From: an uncultured Duncaniella sp.
GTDB lineage: Bacteria; Bacteroidota; Bacteroidia; Bacteroidales; Muribaculaceae
Length of the DNA: 64,000 nt
Assembly: GCF_910577345.1 (NCBI RefSeq)
Contig: NZ_CAJTMT010000001.1
Span: forward strand, 92,930 to 156,929
Direction: 5' to 3'
Within the stretch, counting starts at the first letter, position 1. The number at the start of each line of letters is the position of its first letter. A model generated the notes under the pieces. It was not told where the DNA came from, searched no databases, and was given only the letters and a program-made list of their open reading frames with translations. A program made the position numbers and the translations under genes. This document shows positions 44,386 through 53,238 of this stretch, one piece after another.

Positions 44386-46668
44386 TTAGAACGGATATCC
44401 GATAGCGAGATGGAATGCAAGCGATTTCTTGAACGATTCCATATTATAGTAACCGCGTTTACCGGTATCGTAAGGAGCATGGATACCGATTCCAAGGTCA
44501 CCTCGGATGATGAGCATTGAGATGTCAAATCGCAGGCCTACTCCTGTGCCCAGTGCAAGATCCTTGAAGAAACTCTTTGCCCGAAGTTGTCCGCCGGGAC
44601 GTTCGGGCTCATTTTTCAGAGTCCATACGTTGCCCGCATCGAGGAACACTGCGCCATGCAATGGCCCGAGAATCGGGAAGCGGTATTCAGAGTTGGCAAT
44701 GAACGTGAATGTACCTGTCTGATCGAAGTAGCCGTTGATTTGGTCGGCCGGCGCACGATATGAACCCGGGCCAATCGAACGGACTGTAAATGCTCTGACC
44801 GAGTTGGCTCCGCCACAATAGAACTGCTCGCTGTACGGGACCTGTGATGAATTGCCGTATGCGTAGGCTGCACCTGTACCGATGCGGTTGACGAGCCAAT
44901 GGTCACCGAAAAGCCTGCGACCATAGATAATCTGGGCGTAACCTTTCACAAACTGAGAAAATGGTGTCTTGAACAGGGTCTTCTCCCCTTTCTTTCCACA
45001 CATTTCATAAATGGACCAGAATATATTACCGGCTTCCTGAAGTGTGAACTGGACATTAATGGTATTGTCCTTATTCATCGCACGGTCATATACGAAACCG
45101 TATGACATCTGAGGAATATACTGGCTCTGGAAACTGAGTGCGATTGCCGGATTCGCGTTCATGATTGAATCGAAAACCGGGGTCGTATGCTGCAGCTTGT
45201 TGTAAGTCATCTTGAAGAGGGTGAATGTATTCGAGATGTACTTTGACGACCGCCAGTCGTAAGCGATACCGGCATTGAACTGACTCAGTTTAAAATAATG
45301 CGGACGGTTGAGAAGGTCCACACCAAGCGAAAGTCTTGTCCAGTTGACATCGCGGCGTGTACGCGGGATGAACTTAGGGGCAAGCAGACGGGGAAAAGCA
45401 AGAGTTGCGTTCAATCCCACCTCGTAAGAATTGAATACCGAACTCTTTTTCCCTGAACCGGTCTGCCATTCGTATGAACCTGTCAAAGCTAAGGTCAGAA
45501 GCTCTCCACCACCAAACAGATTGCGGTTTGTCAATCCGAGGGACAGACCCGGGCCGAGGTAAGAGTTGGATTTTGATGATACGTTGGCTTCGATGGATGC
45601 TTCAAGCGGACGGTCAAACGTACATTGAATTGTGACATCAAGAAGGTGTTCGTCAAGTTTTGTCGTATCCCTGCTTACGTTGATGTCGATTCCGTTAAAT
45701 ATGCCAAGACGAGCCAGACGTGTCTGCGTGGTATTCATCTGACGCACGGAAAATGTACGGCCTTCACGAAATGCGATGCATGATGGGATCAATCCGTCAC
45801 GCAAACGTGATGGCATGTATCGGACGAGTGTACCACGCTCTGTTTCGATGGTGTCTGCCTCACCTCCTCCCTTGTTCCTATAGATGTAGGTGGTGATATT
45901 ACCTGTCTTATATTTGGCGAGTGCCATTTCGGGGACATTATCTGCAATATCCAGTTTCATTGCTATGCTGCCTGGAGTGATTGTACTGTCAGCGAGATAC
46001 TGGATGTATTCCGGACGGAAATAATAGTATCCTCTATTGCGGACTGAATTTGCAATCTCTACGCGCAATGCAGCTAAAGAATCTGTTGAATAGCGTGAGC
46101 CGACTTGGAAATATTTTGACCTGCGGGCTACGGAATCAATAAGATGATGGAGCGGAACAGAATCCGGCAATAGTATTATCGAATCGAGCATGTAGGGACG
46201 ACCCGCCTCCACCTTATATAATATGGAGGCTTTTTTCTTGTTTTTCTTCTGGACAAGCTCGTATGTCGATGTGCCGGAGAAATATCCGTTGTTGTCAAGC
46301 AACTGGTCAAGCATGTGGGTTCTCACCTCCGGTCTGACATCACTGACAAGTACCGGGGTCGAGGCCAACTTTTCATAAACCCAATGTTTGAATCCCTTGG
46401 GAGGATTCGGCCAGTTGTTGTAGACCCACAGACCAATCGGAAAGGGGGTGCGGATGGATGCCGAACCGAGCAATGGATTGTTCGGTTTGACCGAAACGGC
46501 TTCGGTCAGGGTGGATTTCACTCCCTCCGGAAATTTTTCATTATCGGGAGTAGTGACATCCACACCCTTCAAGCCGGTATAGAGTATGTCATCCTTACCA
46601 AGACGTTTGGTGGTAGAGCATCCTGCAAGGAGAATGGTAGCGACAATATATACAAACAGTTTCCTCAT
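44386..46668 (-). CDS. tamL: TamL, lipoprotein TamA-type outer-membrane assembly factor
   Basis: A 760-residue Omp85-family protein with a lipoprotein signal (LLAGCS, Cys17), which distinguishes Bacteroidetes TamL from proteobacterial TamA. Residues about 25-330 hold POTRA-like alpha/beta repeats (for example GRPYMLDSIILLPDS and VRNRGYYYFRPEYIQ), and the C-terminal part is a 16-strand barrel with the conserved lid motif region VRAFTVRSIGPGSY and closing AFHLAIGYPF. It works with TamB to insert outer-membrane proteins or, as argued for AsmA-like proteins, to handle lipid transport. It directly follows tamB by 41 bp. Confidence 0.92.
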   Translation of the reverse strand: MRKLFVYIVATILLAGCSTTKRLGKDDILYTGLKGVDVTTPDNEKFPEGVKSTLTEAVSVKPNNPLLGSASIRTPFPIGLWVYNNWPNPPKGFKHWVYEKLASTPVLVSDVRPEVRTHMLDQLLDNNGYFSGTSTYELVQKKNKKKASILYKVEAGRPYMLDSIILLPDSVPLHHLIDSVARRSKYFQVGSRYSTDSLAALRVEIANSVRNRGYYYFRPEYIQYLADSTITPGSIAMKLDIADNVPEMALAKYKTGNITTYIYRNKGGGEADTIETERGTLVRYMPSRLRDGLIPSCIAFREGRTFSVRQMNTTQTRLARLGIFNGIDINVSRDTTKLDEHLLDVTIQCTFDRPLEASIEANVSSKSNSYLGPGLSLGLTNRNLFGGGELLTLALTGSYEWQTGSGKKSSVFNSYEVGLNATLAFPRLLAPKFIPRTRRDVNWTRLSLGVDLLNRPHYFKLSQFNAGIAYDWRSSKYISNTFTLFKMTYNKLQHTTPVFDSIMNANPAIALSFQSQYIPQMSYGFVYDRAMNKDNTINVQFTLQEAGNIFWSIYEMCGKKGEKTLFKTPFSQFVKGYAQIIYGRRLFGDHWLVNRIGTGAAYAYGNSSQVPYSEQFYCGGANSVRAFTVRSIGPGSYRAPADQINGYFDQTGTFTFIANSEYRFPILGPLHGAVFLDAGNVWTLKNEPERPGGQLRAKSFFKDLALGTGVGLRFDISMLIIRGDLGIGIHAPYDTGKRGYYNMESFKKSLAFHLAIGYPF

Positions 46669-46709
46669 ATCTTTTCAGTACAGACTATAGAGTTATTGTT
46701 TTATTAAAT

Positions 46710-49700
46710 TCAGTCACGGCGGATGCCGAAAAGCTCCCAAAGAGTGTTAAGCTTCTTCTTCAGTACGAAACCGACACCTGTCTGGGTGATTTCACCCTCA
46801 AGAATACTTTCATAACCCGTATGGCGGAATATCTTGATATACATGGAACCGGATTGATTGAGCATGTACTCGAATGAAATATCGTTAATCAGATTCTGCG
46901 AGAAATTCTCGTCAGCATCGGCATCTGTAGAGTAGTTACCTCCTACGACAATCTTGAACCGGTCATTGAAGAAGCTCTTGCTGACACGATAGCTGTAGGA
47001 TGTCGTTGTCGAAGTCGAACCTGCGTAGGTCTTGTCATATTGGTCAATGCCAAATGAGATGTCGACACCGCGGATATTGTTGGCGGCCCATGAATTGAGC
47101 TGTGAGGTCAGGAACGAATAGAGTTGATTGCCTGAAAGGTTCGCATTACCCTTTGTCCCAGCTCCGGTGTAGACATTGTAGAGCAACATATTCATTGCCT
47201 GGTTGGCGCGCTGCTCAGCCGACATGGATGCAAGTTCATTCTGGACAGTTATGTCATCATCTGTCGACAGGTCGAAGGCCACGTTCATATTTTCAAGCGT
47301 ATTGGTGATGGATAGTTTCACATCGAAGTTGACAAGACGTGAGTTCTGTCCTTCCTGCGTGACATTGGCTTTTATGACATCAATAGCCTGAATATTTAGA
47401 ATCGGGTTCATCATGTCGCCGTTGAATGCAACGTATGATCCTTCCTGGAACGCGAAATTCTTTTCACTCATGAACGGCGGAGTGTAACGGACGTAACCGC
47501 TGTTGATGTTAATGCGGCCGGTCAGGCGCTCTCCGTTGAGTTCCGACATTGTGAATGCCACATCACCCTGTGGAAGCAGGTGTACTTTGTTGGAACCGTT
47601 GGCGGAAAGGTCGACGTTGATGGTCGAACCTTCATTGATGTGCAATCGTGCGTCAAGATTCAGTGCCATGGATGTGGTTGTGATGGAATCCGCATTCTGA
47701 ACAGAGGTCGTGTCGTTGAATTGAACGAAATGAACCATATCCTCACTGGATTGGGAACTAAGGGTCTGGGCTGCTTCCGAAAGGACGTATGTGACATTTG
47801 TTCCCGCGAGAATACTGAGGTCTGCATCGACATTCAGTCTCGACATATCGCCACGAGCTTTCGCATCAATGTCAAGGAAAGCCTTTCCGTAGACATCCGC
47901 GCCCTTCGGACGTGAACTGTTCACGATTTGAATATTCTTGGCAGTCAGCCCAAGATCAAGCGCGAGATTCGCAAGATTCCGTGCATTGACAGTTCCGTTG
48001 ACATGGAGAGGATTGTCGTTACACCCCTTGATTGCAAAATCATTGAAGGATATGATTCCGCTGTCAACCGGGATTTTTTCGTCAGAGAACTCAAAGGAAG
48101 TACCGAGCATCTTCACCTTGACGGCAGTGGTATCGAAATCGATAAATCCGTTGAACACAGGATGTGCCATATTGCCGGTTATCTCCATCTCACCGTTGAG
48201 CATACCTGAAAGAGTCGCCATACCTTGAGGAATGAAGGGATTGACCACATGGAGAGGGAATTTTATCATTCGGAAGTCAAGGAGGAAAGGATTGCCGGAT
48301 GTGCTGTCGTTCAACACTCCGTGTGCAGTGATTGTCTTCACGGAGTCAACCATAAGGCTTACATCAGCCATCAGTTTGCCTCCGGCCTGATTTGCCACGT
48401 CTACAGCAAGATCGAAATCACCGACTCGTTCACGTCCATAGAAGAGATCTGCAAGTCCGACATTGCCTTTTCCGGTCAGCACGCCGTTATCATAACTGAT
48501 ACGCATGTCGGCGTTGAGATCGCCCTTGATTGGAGGTGCGAACGGGTTGATTGAAAGCCAATCCTGAAGATGTACTTGCGTAATCTGCACAATCAGGTCA
48601 TCATATTTCATCACATCACCATCATGGTGAGTCAGTGAATCCACACCTGCGGGATGTTCGGTGAAGATTTTGATAGAGCTCTTGTCACCCTGCAGGGCGA
48701 GTGAGGCATCGAGATGACGTGTGGTGAGATTATAGCTGATGAAATTATCCTTGTTTATTGTCCACGGCTTGTAGGCAATGGTCGGTTTGGACGGGACGAT
48801 TTTCACTGTGACCACACTGTCAACAAGCATTGCGGTCACGCCGAAGTTGAAGCCATTTTCGCCCTTGATGTTCTGCTGCTTCATGTAAGCGGAGAGCCGG
48901 TTTGTCCCGGCAAAGCCATTGAGAACAACGTGAGCGAAATCATCAAACGTCCCCGGTCGGTTATCCACTTCGGCCTTATAGACAAGATATTGCCCATGTT
49001 GTATGGCATTGAAGGATATTGTGTCCAGACGGGTTGAACCGGTGGAGAATCCGTTGATGAGCATATTGACCCAGAGAAGAGAGTCGTTGTGCATACCTGC
49101 AGTCAGATGGTTGAAATCCATCTTGGCAGATTCGCTCAGATACTTTGCCGCAACGTTGTTCTGTCCCATCTCAAGCATCATGTCAAAACGAGGGAATGCT
49201 TGATGAAGCTTGTCGACATCGACACGCATACTGTCCATCTGCGATGTAACTTCTGCCATTCCGGCAGTGAGGCCATCGATGAAATTGAAAAGAGATGTGC
49301 GAGAGTTAAGTTTGAGATTCATGTCTCCGTTGACGAGCGAACCGTCAAGGACCGAATCAGACGAAGCAAGTGTAAGATTGACAGGTTGTGGTGACACGAT
49401 GTCGATGTCAGGCAGATTCCATGTGAGATTGCTGACATCAGCCTTGGCATCAATGGCGGATGAAGCCACATTGTAGTATCCGGAAGTTGTCATGTCAAGG
49501 CTGCCACGGTTGACTGTCGGAGAAAGACCGAGAGCCTGCAGATTGACATTTCTGACATTGGTGTTGAGATTCCAACGGACAGTGTCGCCGTCAAGACGGG
49601 CATCGAATCGGGCGGAGGCATCGGCATCATGGTTATAGCTGTCCAGTGTGCCCTTTGCGTTACCGTCGTGAAGAGTAGTGCTCAACACAATGTCGCTGTA

Positions 49701-51437
49701 TGTCTCCTTATTGTAGACAATGCTTCCAAGTTTTACATCCGCGTCAATATATGTGTTCTTGTTGAGGGGATTGTATCCTTTGCCGTCAACAGTCACGGAT
49801 GCAGTAACACGCCCTACCCCATATTCAGGCACAAATGCGTCAACGGGGAAGTCATGGAGGTTGAGGGTCGCATTGTATGACTCTGCACGTGCGACCCATC
49901 TGCCCGCACCAGCCAGACGACCGTTGCGGGTAGTCAGTTCGATGTCGCCTGCAACCTTGCCGGGGTAATAGTCCACAGTGCCGTTCAAAGAAAGTGCCGG
50001 TACGGATTTAATCGGGAGGAAAGCAAATTGCTTGTCGGTAATTGTTGCGAGATTTCCGTCAATACTGAGTTGACCACCGATTTTTTCAGGGTCAAACGGA
50101 TTGTCAACCTCTCCTTCGAGCGCGACAGTGGCAAGGCCGGGCATACGCGCGTCGAGAGTATAGACATTCAGCTTTCGGGGTGTGCCTTCAATATCTGCCG
50201 ACAATGAAATCGGTGTGAGCGGTTTCAACATGGCCTTCATGTCGGGGAATGCCATTGCTATTTCCGTCGGGTCTATTCGGCCGGAAGCTTTGAGCATGAG
50301 TGGAAGTGTAGGGTCTGTCAGGATGTCACCCATACCCATTGATGCATTCACTAATAATGAGGAGCGCAAAGTCTCCAGTGAGAAATCTGTAGCCGACATT
50401 TTTTTACTGTCCATTTCAAACAGACCGTCGGCATGAAGCTGCAAACCGCTGCGCTCATATCCGGACAATTCCTTGAGGGGGACCCGGATGGATGTACCTT
50501 TGTTGTAAAATGAATCTACCTCGATATTGACATCCGTCACAGCTATATATGAAGGGTCAAAACCGGCGATAGGTTTCACCCCACGCTGTGCATACAGACC
50601 GTCGCGTGCTGTGAGGCGCAATGTGTCGGCAGTGATAGTCCACATTTCAGATTCCGGTGTGACTGTAGTATCGGCCGGAGTGGATGTCTCACCATTCGCG
50701 ATAAGAGGATATATGTAAGCAGCCGAAACACTGTCGACATGCAGGCTCTGTCCGAAAATCCGTTTCGTGGCCATGTCAAATTCACCATTGCGCAATTCCA
50801 TTCGGTCCACCTTGCAACCGAGACTGTCGATAATCGGAAGCATCTCCATTTCGTATGCGAGGTTGCTTACAGTGATGCGCTGGGCCTTGACATTCCAGGG
50901 GGTGCCCTGCGCAGTGTCAGTCGGAGTAGCTGTAGTGTCGTTGAGCATTCTCAGTCTCACCTTCACTCCGTCAATATCAACGGTCGAAAGGTCTATATTA
51001 CCTTCTTTGAGCTGAATGTCGCTACCGTTTATATCTGCACGGGCAATATTGGCCCTGAGCCACAGGATTGAATCGTTATTTCCGAGTTGATAGAACGCGC
51101 TGTCAAGCTCTGCCCCTGAGATTTCGATATTACCTTTGAAAAGGGGTTTGAGTTTGACATCAACAGCAAGCCGTGAGGAGGTGAGCATCGTATCACCGTT
51201 TGCCTGCACGACAATTGCATTGTCGACTTTTAGTTTAAGCGGAAACCCAAGACGCAGCTTACCGACCTCAATTTTCATGCCGGTTGATTTGCTCACCTGC
51301 TCGGTTGCAATCTTGACGGCAAAATCTTGAACGAACGGGACATAAAGAAGCACCGGTATTGCAATAATCAACAATACGAGCCCGAAAAGAGTCCAAAGAA
51401 AAGCTCTGAGGAGTTTTTTACCAATATTACGGCTCAA
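46710..51437 (-). CDS. tamB: TamB, inner-membrane-anchored translocation and assembly module
   Basis: A 1575-residue AsmA-like periplasm-spanning protein. One N-terminal membrane anchor (residues about 9-30) is followed by a long chain of beta-taco repeats and the conserved DUF490 C-terminal region (about residues 1150-1560, with SGYVRYTPPFMSEKNF and the final DISFEYMLNQSGSMYIKI). It pairs with TamL in the outer membrane. Length is larger than E. coli TamB (1259 residues) but usual for Bacteroidetes. It is the first gene of the leftward tamB-tamL cluster. Many short plus-strand frames across it are shadows. Confidence 0.94.
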   Translation of the reverse strand: MSRNIGKKLLRAFLWTLFGLVLLIIAIPVLLYVPFVQDFAVKIATEQVSKSTGMKIEVGKLRLGFPLKLKVDNAIVVQANGDTMLTSSRLAVDVKLKPLFKGNIEISGAELDSAFYQLGNNDSILWLRANIARADINGSDIQLKEGNIDLSTVDIDGVKVRLRMLNDTTATPTDTAQGTPWNVKAQRITVSNLAYEMEMLPIIDSLGCKVDRMELRNGEFDMATKRIFGQSLHVDSVSAAYIYPLIANGETSTPADTTVTPESEMWTITADTLRLTARDGLYAQRGVKPIAGFDPSYIAVTDVNIEVDSFYNKGTSIRVPLKELSGYERSGLQLHADGLFEMDSKKMSATDFSLETLRSSLLVNASMGMGDILTDPTLPLMLKASGRIDPTEIAMAFPDMKAMLKPLTPISLSADIEGTPRKLNVYTLDARMPGLATVALEGEVDNPFDPEKIGGQLSIDGNLATITDKQFAFLPIKSVPALSLNGTVDYYPGKVAGDIELTTRNGRLAGAGRWVARAESYNATLNLHDFPVDAFVPEYGVGRVTASVTVDGKGYNPLNKNTYIDADVKLGSIVYNKETYSDIVLSTTLHDGNAKGTLDSYNHDADASARFDARLDGDTVRWNLNTNVRNVNLQALGLSPTVNRGSLDMTTSGYYNVASSAIDAKADVSNLTWNLPDIDIVSPQPVNLTLASSDSVLDGSLVNGDMNLKLNSRTSLFNFIDGLTAGMAEVTSQMDSMRVDVDKLHQAFPRFDMMLEMGQNNVAAKYLSESAKMDFNHLTAGMHNDSLLWVNMLINGFSTGSTRLDTISFNAIQHGQYLVYKAEVDNRPGTFDDFAHVVLNGFAGTNRLSAYMKQQNIKGENGFNFGVTAMLVDSVVTVKIVPSKPTIAYKPWTINKDNFISYNLTTRHLDASLALQGDKSSIKIFTEHPAGVDSLTHHDGDVMKYDDLIVQITQVHLQDWLSINPFAPPIKGDLNADMRISYDNGVLTGKGNVGLADLFYGRERVGDFDLAVDVANQAGGKLMADVSLMVDSVKTITAHGVLNDSTSGNPFLLDFRMIKFPLHVVNPFIPQGMATLSGMLNGEMEITGNMAHPVFNGFIDFDTTAVKVKMLGTSFEFSDEKIPVDSGIISFNDFAIKGCNDNPLHVNGTVNARNLANLALDLGLTAKNIQIVNSSRPKGADVYGKAFLDIDAKARGDMSRLNVDADLSILAGTNVTYVLSEAAQTLSSQSSEDMVHFVQFNDTTSVQNADSITTTSMALNLDARLHINEGSTINVDLSANGSNKVHLLPQGDVAFTMSELNGERLTGRININSGYVRYTPPFMSEKNFAFQEGSYVAFNGDMMNPILNIQAIDVIKANVTQEGQNSRLVNFDVKLSITNTLENMNVAFDLSTDDDITVQNELASMSAEQRANQAMNMLLYNVYTGAGTKGNANLSGNQLYSFLTSQLNSWAANNIRGVDISFGIDQYDKTYAGSTSTTTSYSYRVSKSFFNDRFKIVVGGNYSTDADADENFSQNLINDISFEYMLNQSGSMYIKIFRHTGYESILEGEITQTGVGFVLKKKLNTLWELFGIRRD

Positions 51438-51539
51438 TGCTTATTAAATTTAGAAGGTTATACTTAATAGTGATGAATTGCGTGCCTGAATAGTCTGAAA
51501 CGGAGCATCAAGAACTTTCCGGCTTTATGTTAGTAACCA

Positions 51540-51547
51540 CAAATGTA
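51540..51547 (-). promoter_or_regulatory. -7 element for tamB-tamL
   Basis: Minus-strand TACATTTG (TAnnTTTG), about 100 nt before the tamB ATG. No -33 TTG box at the right distance. Nothing else is evident in the 260-bp tamB/GNAT spacer apart from the GNAT promoter. Confidence 0.35.
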
Positions 51548-51685
51548 CGATAATTGTTTTAATTTTCCTTTAAAAAGTTTAATATTCACCGATAAGTCGG
51601 CGATGATGCTGAAATTGAGTGACGGAATCTGTCACTTCCTCTTGATTTTTATCCATTCTTTATAGCGGATGGGACTAATAAAATG

Positions 51686-51693
51686 TAACTTTG
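51686..51693 (+). promoter_or_regulatory. -7 element four bases before the GNAT gene
   Basis: TAACTTTG followed by CAGT and then ATG. Transcription would begin at the start codon, so a leaderless mRNA is predicted. The -33 region is weak. Confidence 0.5.
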
Positions 51694-51697
51694 CAGT

Positions 51698-52144
51698 ATG
51701 ATTATTGAATTATTTACCGAAAGAGACTATACCGAGATTGTTTGTGTCTGGGAAAAATCAGTGCGCGCCAGCCATCATTTCCTTTCTGAAAGCGACATTG
51801 ACGAGATCCGGTCAAAAATGCCATCGCACTACCTTCCAAACGTCACCCTCTTTGTCGTGAGAGACGAAGATAATGTAATCGCAGGATTTATCGGACTCAG
51901 CGACGATATGATTGAGATGCTTTTCATAGCTCCGGAATACCAAGGCTCCGGAATAGGTACATTGTTCGTTAAATTCGCACTTGACAAAGGTATTGATAAG
52001 GTTGATGTCAACGAACAGAATGTCCGCGCTTTCGAATTTTACCGGAAACACGGATTCAACGTGATTGCCCGCGACGCTCTGGATTCAATGGGTCGTCCGT
52101 TTCCAATACTCCATTTGCGACATGATGAGCGGAAACCGCTATAG
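51698..52144 (+). CDS. GNAT-family N-acetyltransferase
   Basis: A 148-residue acetyltransferase. The acetyl-CoA loop is IAPEYQGSGIGTLFVKFALD near residue 87 (quoted in part), preceded by the VIAGFIGLSDDMIEMLFI strand pair and followed by VNEQNVRAFEFYRKHGF, a pattern close to YjaB/Gcn5-type enzymes. The substrate (protein, small amine or antibiotic) is unknown. Single gene; the next gene starts 118 bp later with its own promoter. Confidence 0.9.
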   Translation: MIIELFTERDYTEIVCVWEKSVRASHHFLSESDIDEIRSKMPSHYLPNVTLFVVRDEDNVIAGFIGLSDDMIEMLFIAPEYQGSGIGTLFVKFALDKGIDKVDVNEQNVRAFEFYRKHGFNVIARDALDSMGRPFPILHLRHDERKPL

Positions 52145-52227
52145 CTGAAACCTGTGTGATTGTCGAATTATGAAATATTGGTAAGACTTACGGTATTTTA
52201 TATAAGAAGTGTAGTGCTTTTCTGATG

Positions 52228-52235
52228 TAATTTTG
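52228..52235 (+). promoter_or_regulatory. -7 element for the DUF362/TonB-receptor operon
   Basis: TAATTTTG (TAnnTTTG), 27 nt before the DUF362 ATG; no clear -33 box, so possibly regulated. Confidence 0.45.
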
Positions 52236-52262
52236 CTCCGGTAAAAGCAAACATTTCAAGCA

Positions 52263-53228
52263 ATGAAAAGGATAATCACATTAACACTTGTAGCATTAAG
52301 CGTTTTCGGCCTTTTCGCCGAAGAAAAATCCAGCAATGAATCGACCGTATATTTCACCCGTGAAATCACACCTGAAGCTCTCGTCAGAATCTATGAGGCG
52401 CTGGGTGTCGAGCCAAAAGGTCGTGTGGCTGTGAAAATCAGTACCGGTGAATCATCAAAAAGCAACCATTTGCGTCCGGCACTCATCAAGAATCTCGTTG
52501 AGGAAGTCAACGGCACCCTTGTCGAATGTAACACCGCATACAAAGGAAACCGTTTTTCAAGCGAGGAGCATCTTAAGGCAATCCGTGAACGTGGCTACAA
52601 TGAAATTGCGGAAGTTGATCTCATGGACATCGACGGTTCCATCGATATTCCCGTATCGGATAAGAAATGGCTCAAGTTCAACCGCGTTGGAAAGCATCTC
52701 GCCAATTATGATTTTCTTGTCAATCTCGCCCACTTCAAAGGTCATGCGATGGGTGGTTTCGGCGGAGTGTTGAAAAACCAGAGCATCGGAATCGCATCCC
52801 GTGAGGGGAAGGTCATCATCCACACCGCGGGACGTTACGACGATACCGACCATGCGTTCAGCAATCAGGACGGACAGGATGCTTTCCTTGAATCAATGGC
52901 AGCCGCCGCACAGTCCGTACATGACTACTTCAAAGGAAACATTGTCTATATCAATGTCATGAATAATCTTTCCGTTGACTGTGATTGCGACGGACACCCT
53001 CATGACCCCGAAATGAAAGACATCGGCATACTGGCCTCCCTTGACCCGGTGGCGCTTGATAGGGCTTGTCTTGACCTTGTGTTCCACTATCCATCAACCC
53101 AAGGCGATGATGCAACCGCTCTTCAGGAACGCATCAACCGTCAGCACGGCACCCACATCGTTGACTATGCAGCCGGGATTGGTCTCGGTTCTCTTGACTA
53201 TCGGATAGTGGATATTGACAAGAAATGA
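52263..53228 (+). CDS. Exported DUF362-domain protein
   Basis: A 321-residue protein with a signal peptide (MKRIITLTLVALSVFGLFA). The body matches DUF362: KGRVAVKISTGESS, NTAYKGNR, the NLAHFKGHAMGGFGGVLKNQSIG block (quoted in part here: HFKGHAMGGFGG), DCDCDGHPHDPEM and LASLDPVALDRACLDLV. DUF362 proteins often carry a ferredoxin domain; this one does not. Instead it has the CDCDGHP motif, which may bind iron or another metal. The function is unknown. A TonB-dependent receptor follows 10 bp downstream, so the pair probably serves one imported ligand. Confidence 0.85.
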   Translation: MKRIITLTLVALSVFGLFAEEKSSNESTVYFTREITPEALVRIYEALGVEPKGRVAVKISTGESSKSNHLRPALIKNLVEEVNGTLVECNTAYKGNRFSSEEHLKAIRERGYNEIAEVDLMDIDGSIDIPVSDKKWLKFNRVGKHLANYDFLVNLAHFKGHAMGGFGGVLKNQSIGIASREGKVIIHTAGRYDDTDHAFSNQDGQDAFLESMAAAAQSVHDYFKGNIVYINVMNNLSVDCDCDGHPHDPEMKDIGILASLDPVALDRACLDLVFHYPSTQGDDATALQERINRQHGTHIVDYAAGIGLGSLDYRIVDIDKK

Positions 53229-53238
53229 AAACCGCACT

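Noticed and set aside
46710..51437. Many plus-strand frames of 60-110 codons opposite tamB
   Set aside because: They are mirror frames of a very long conserved gene; none has a start signal or recognisable domain.
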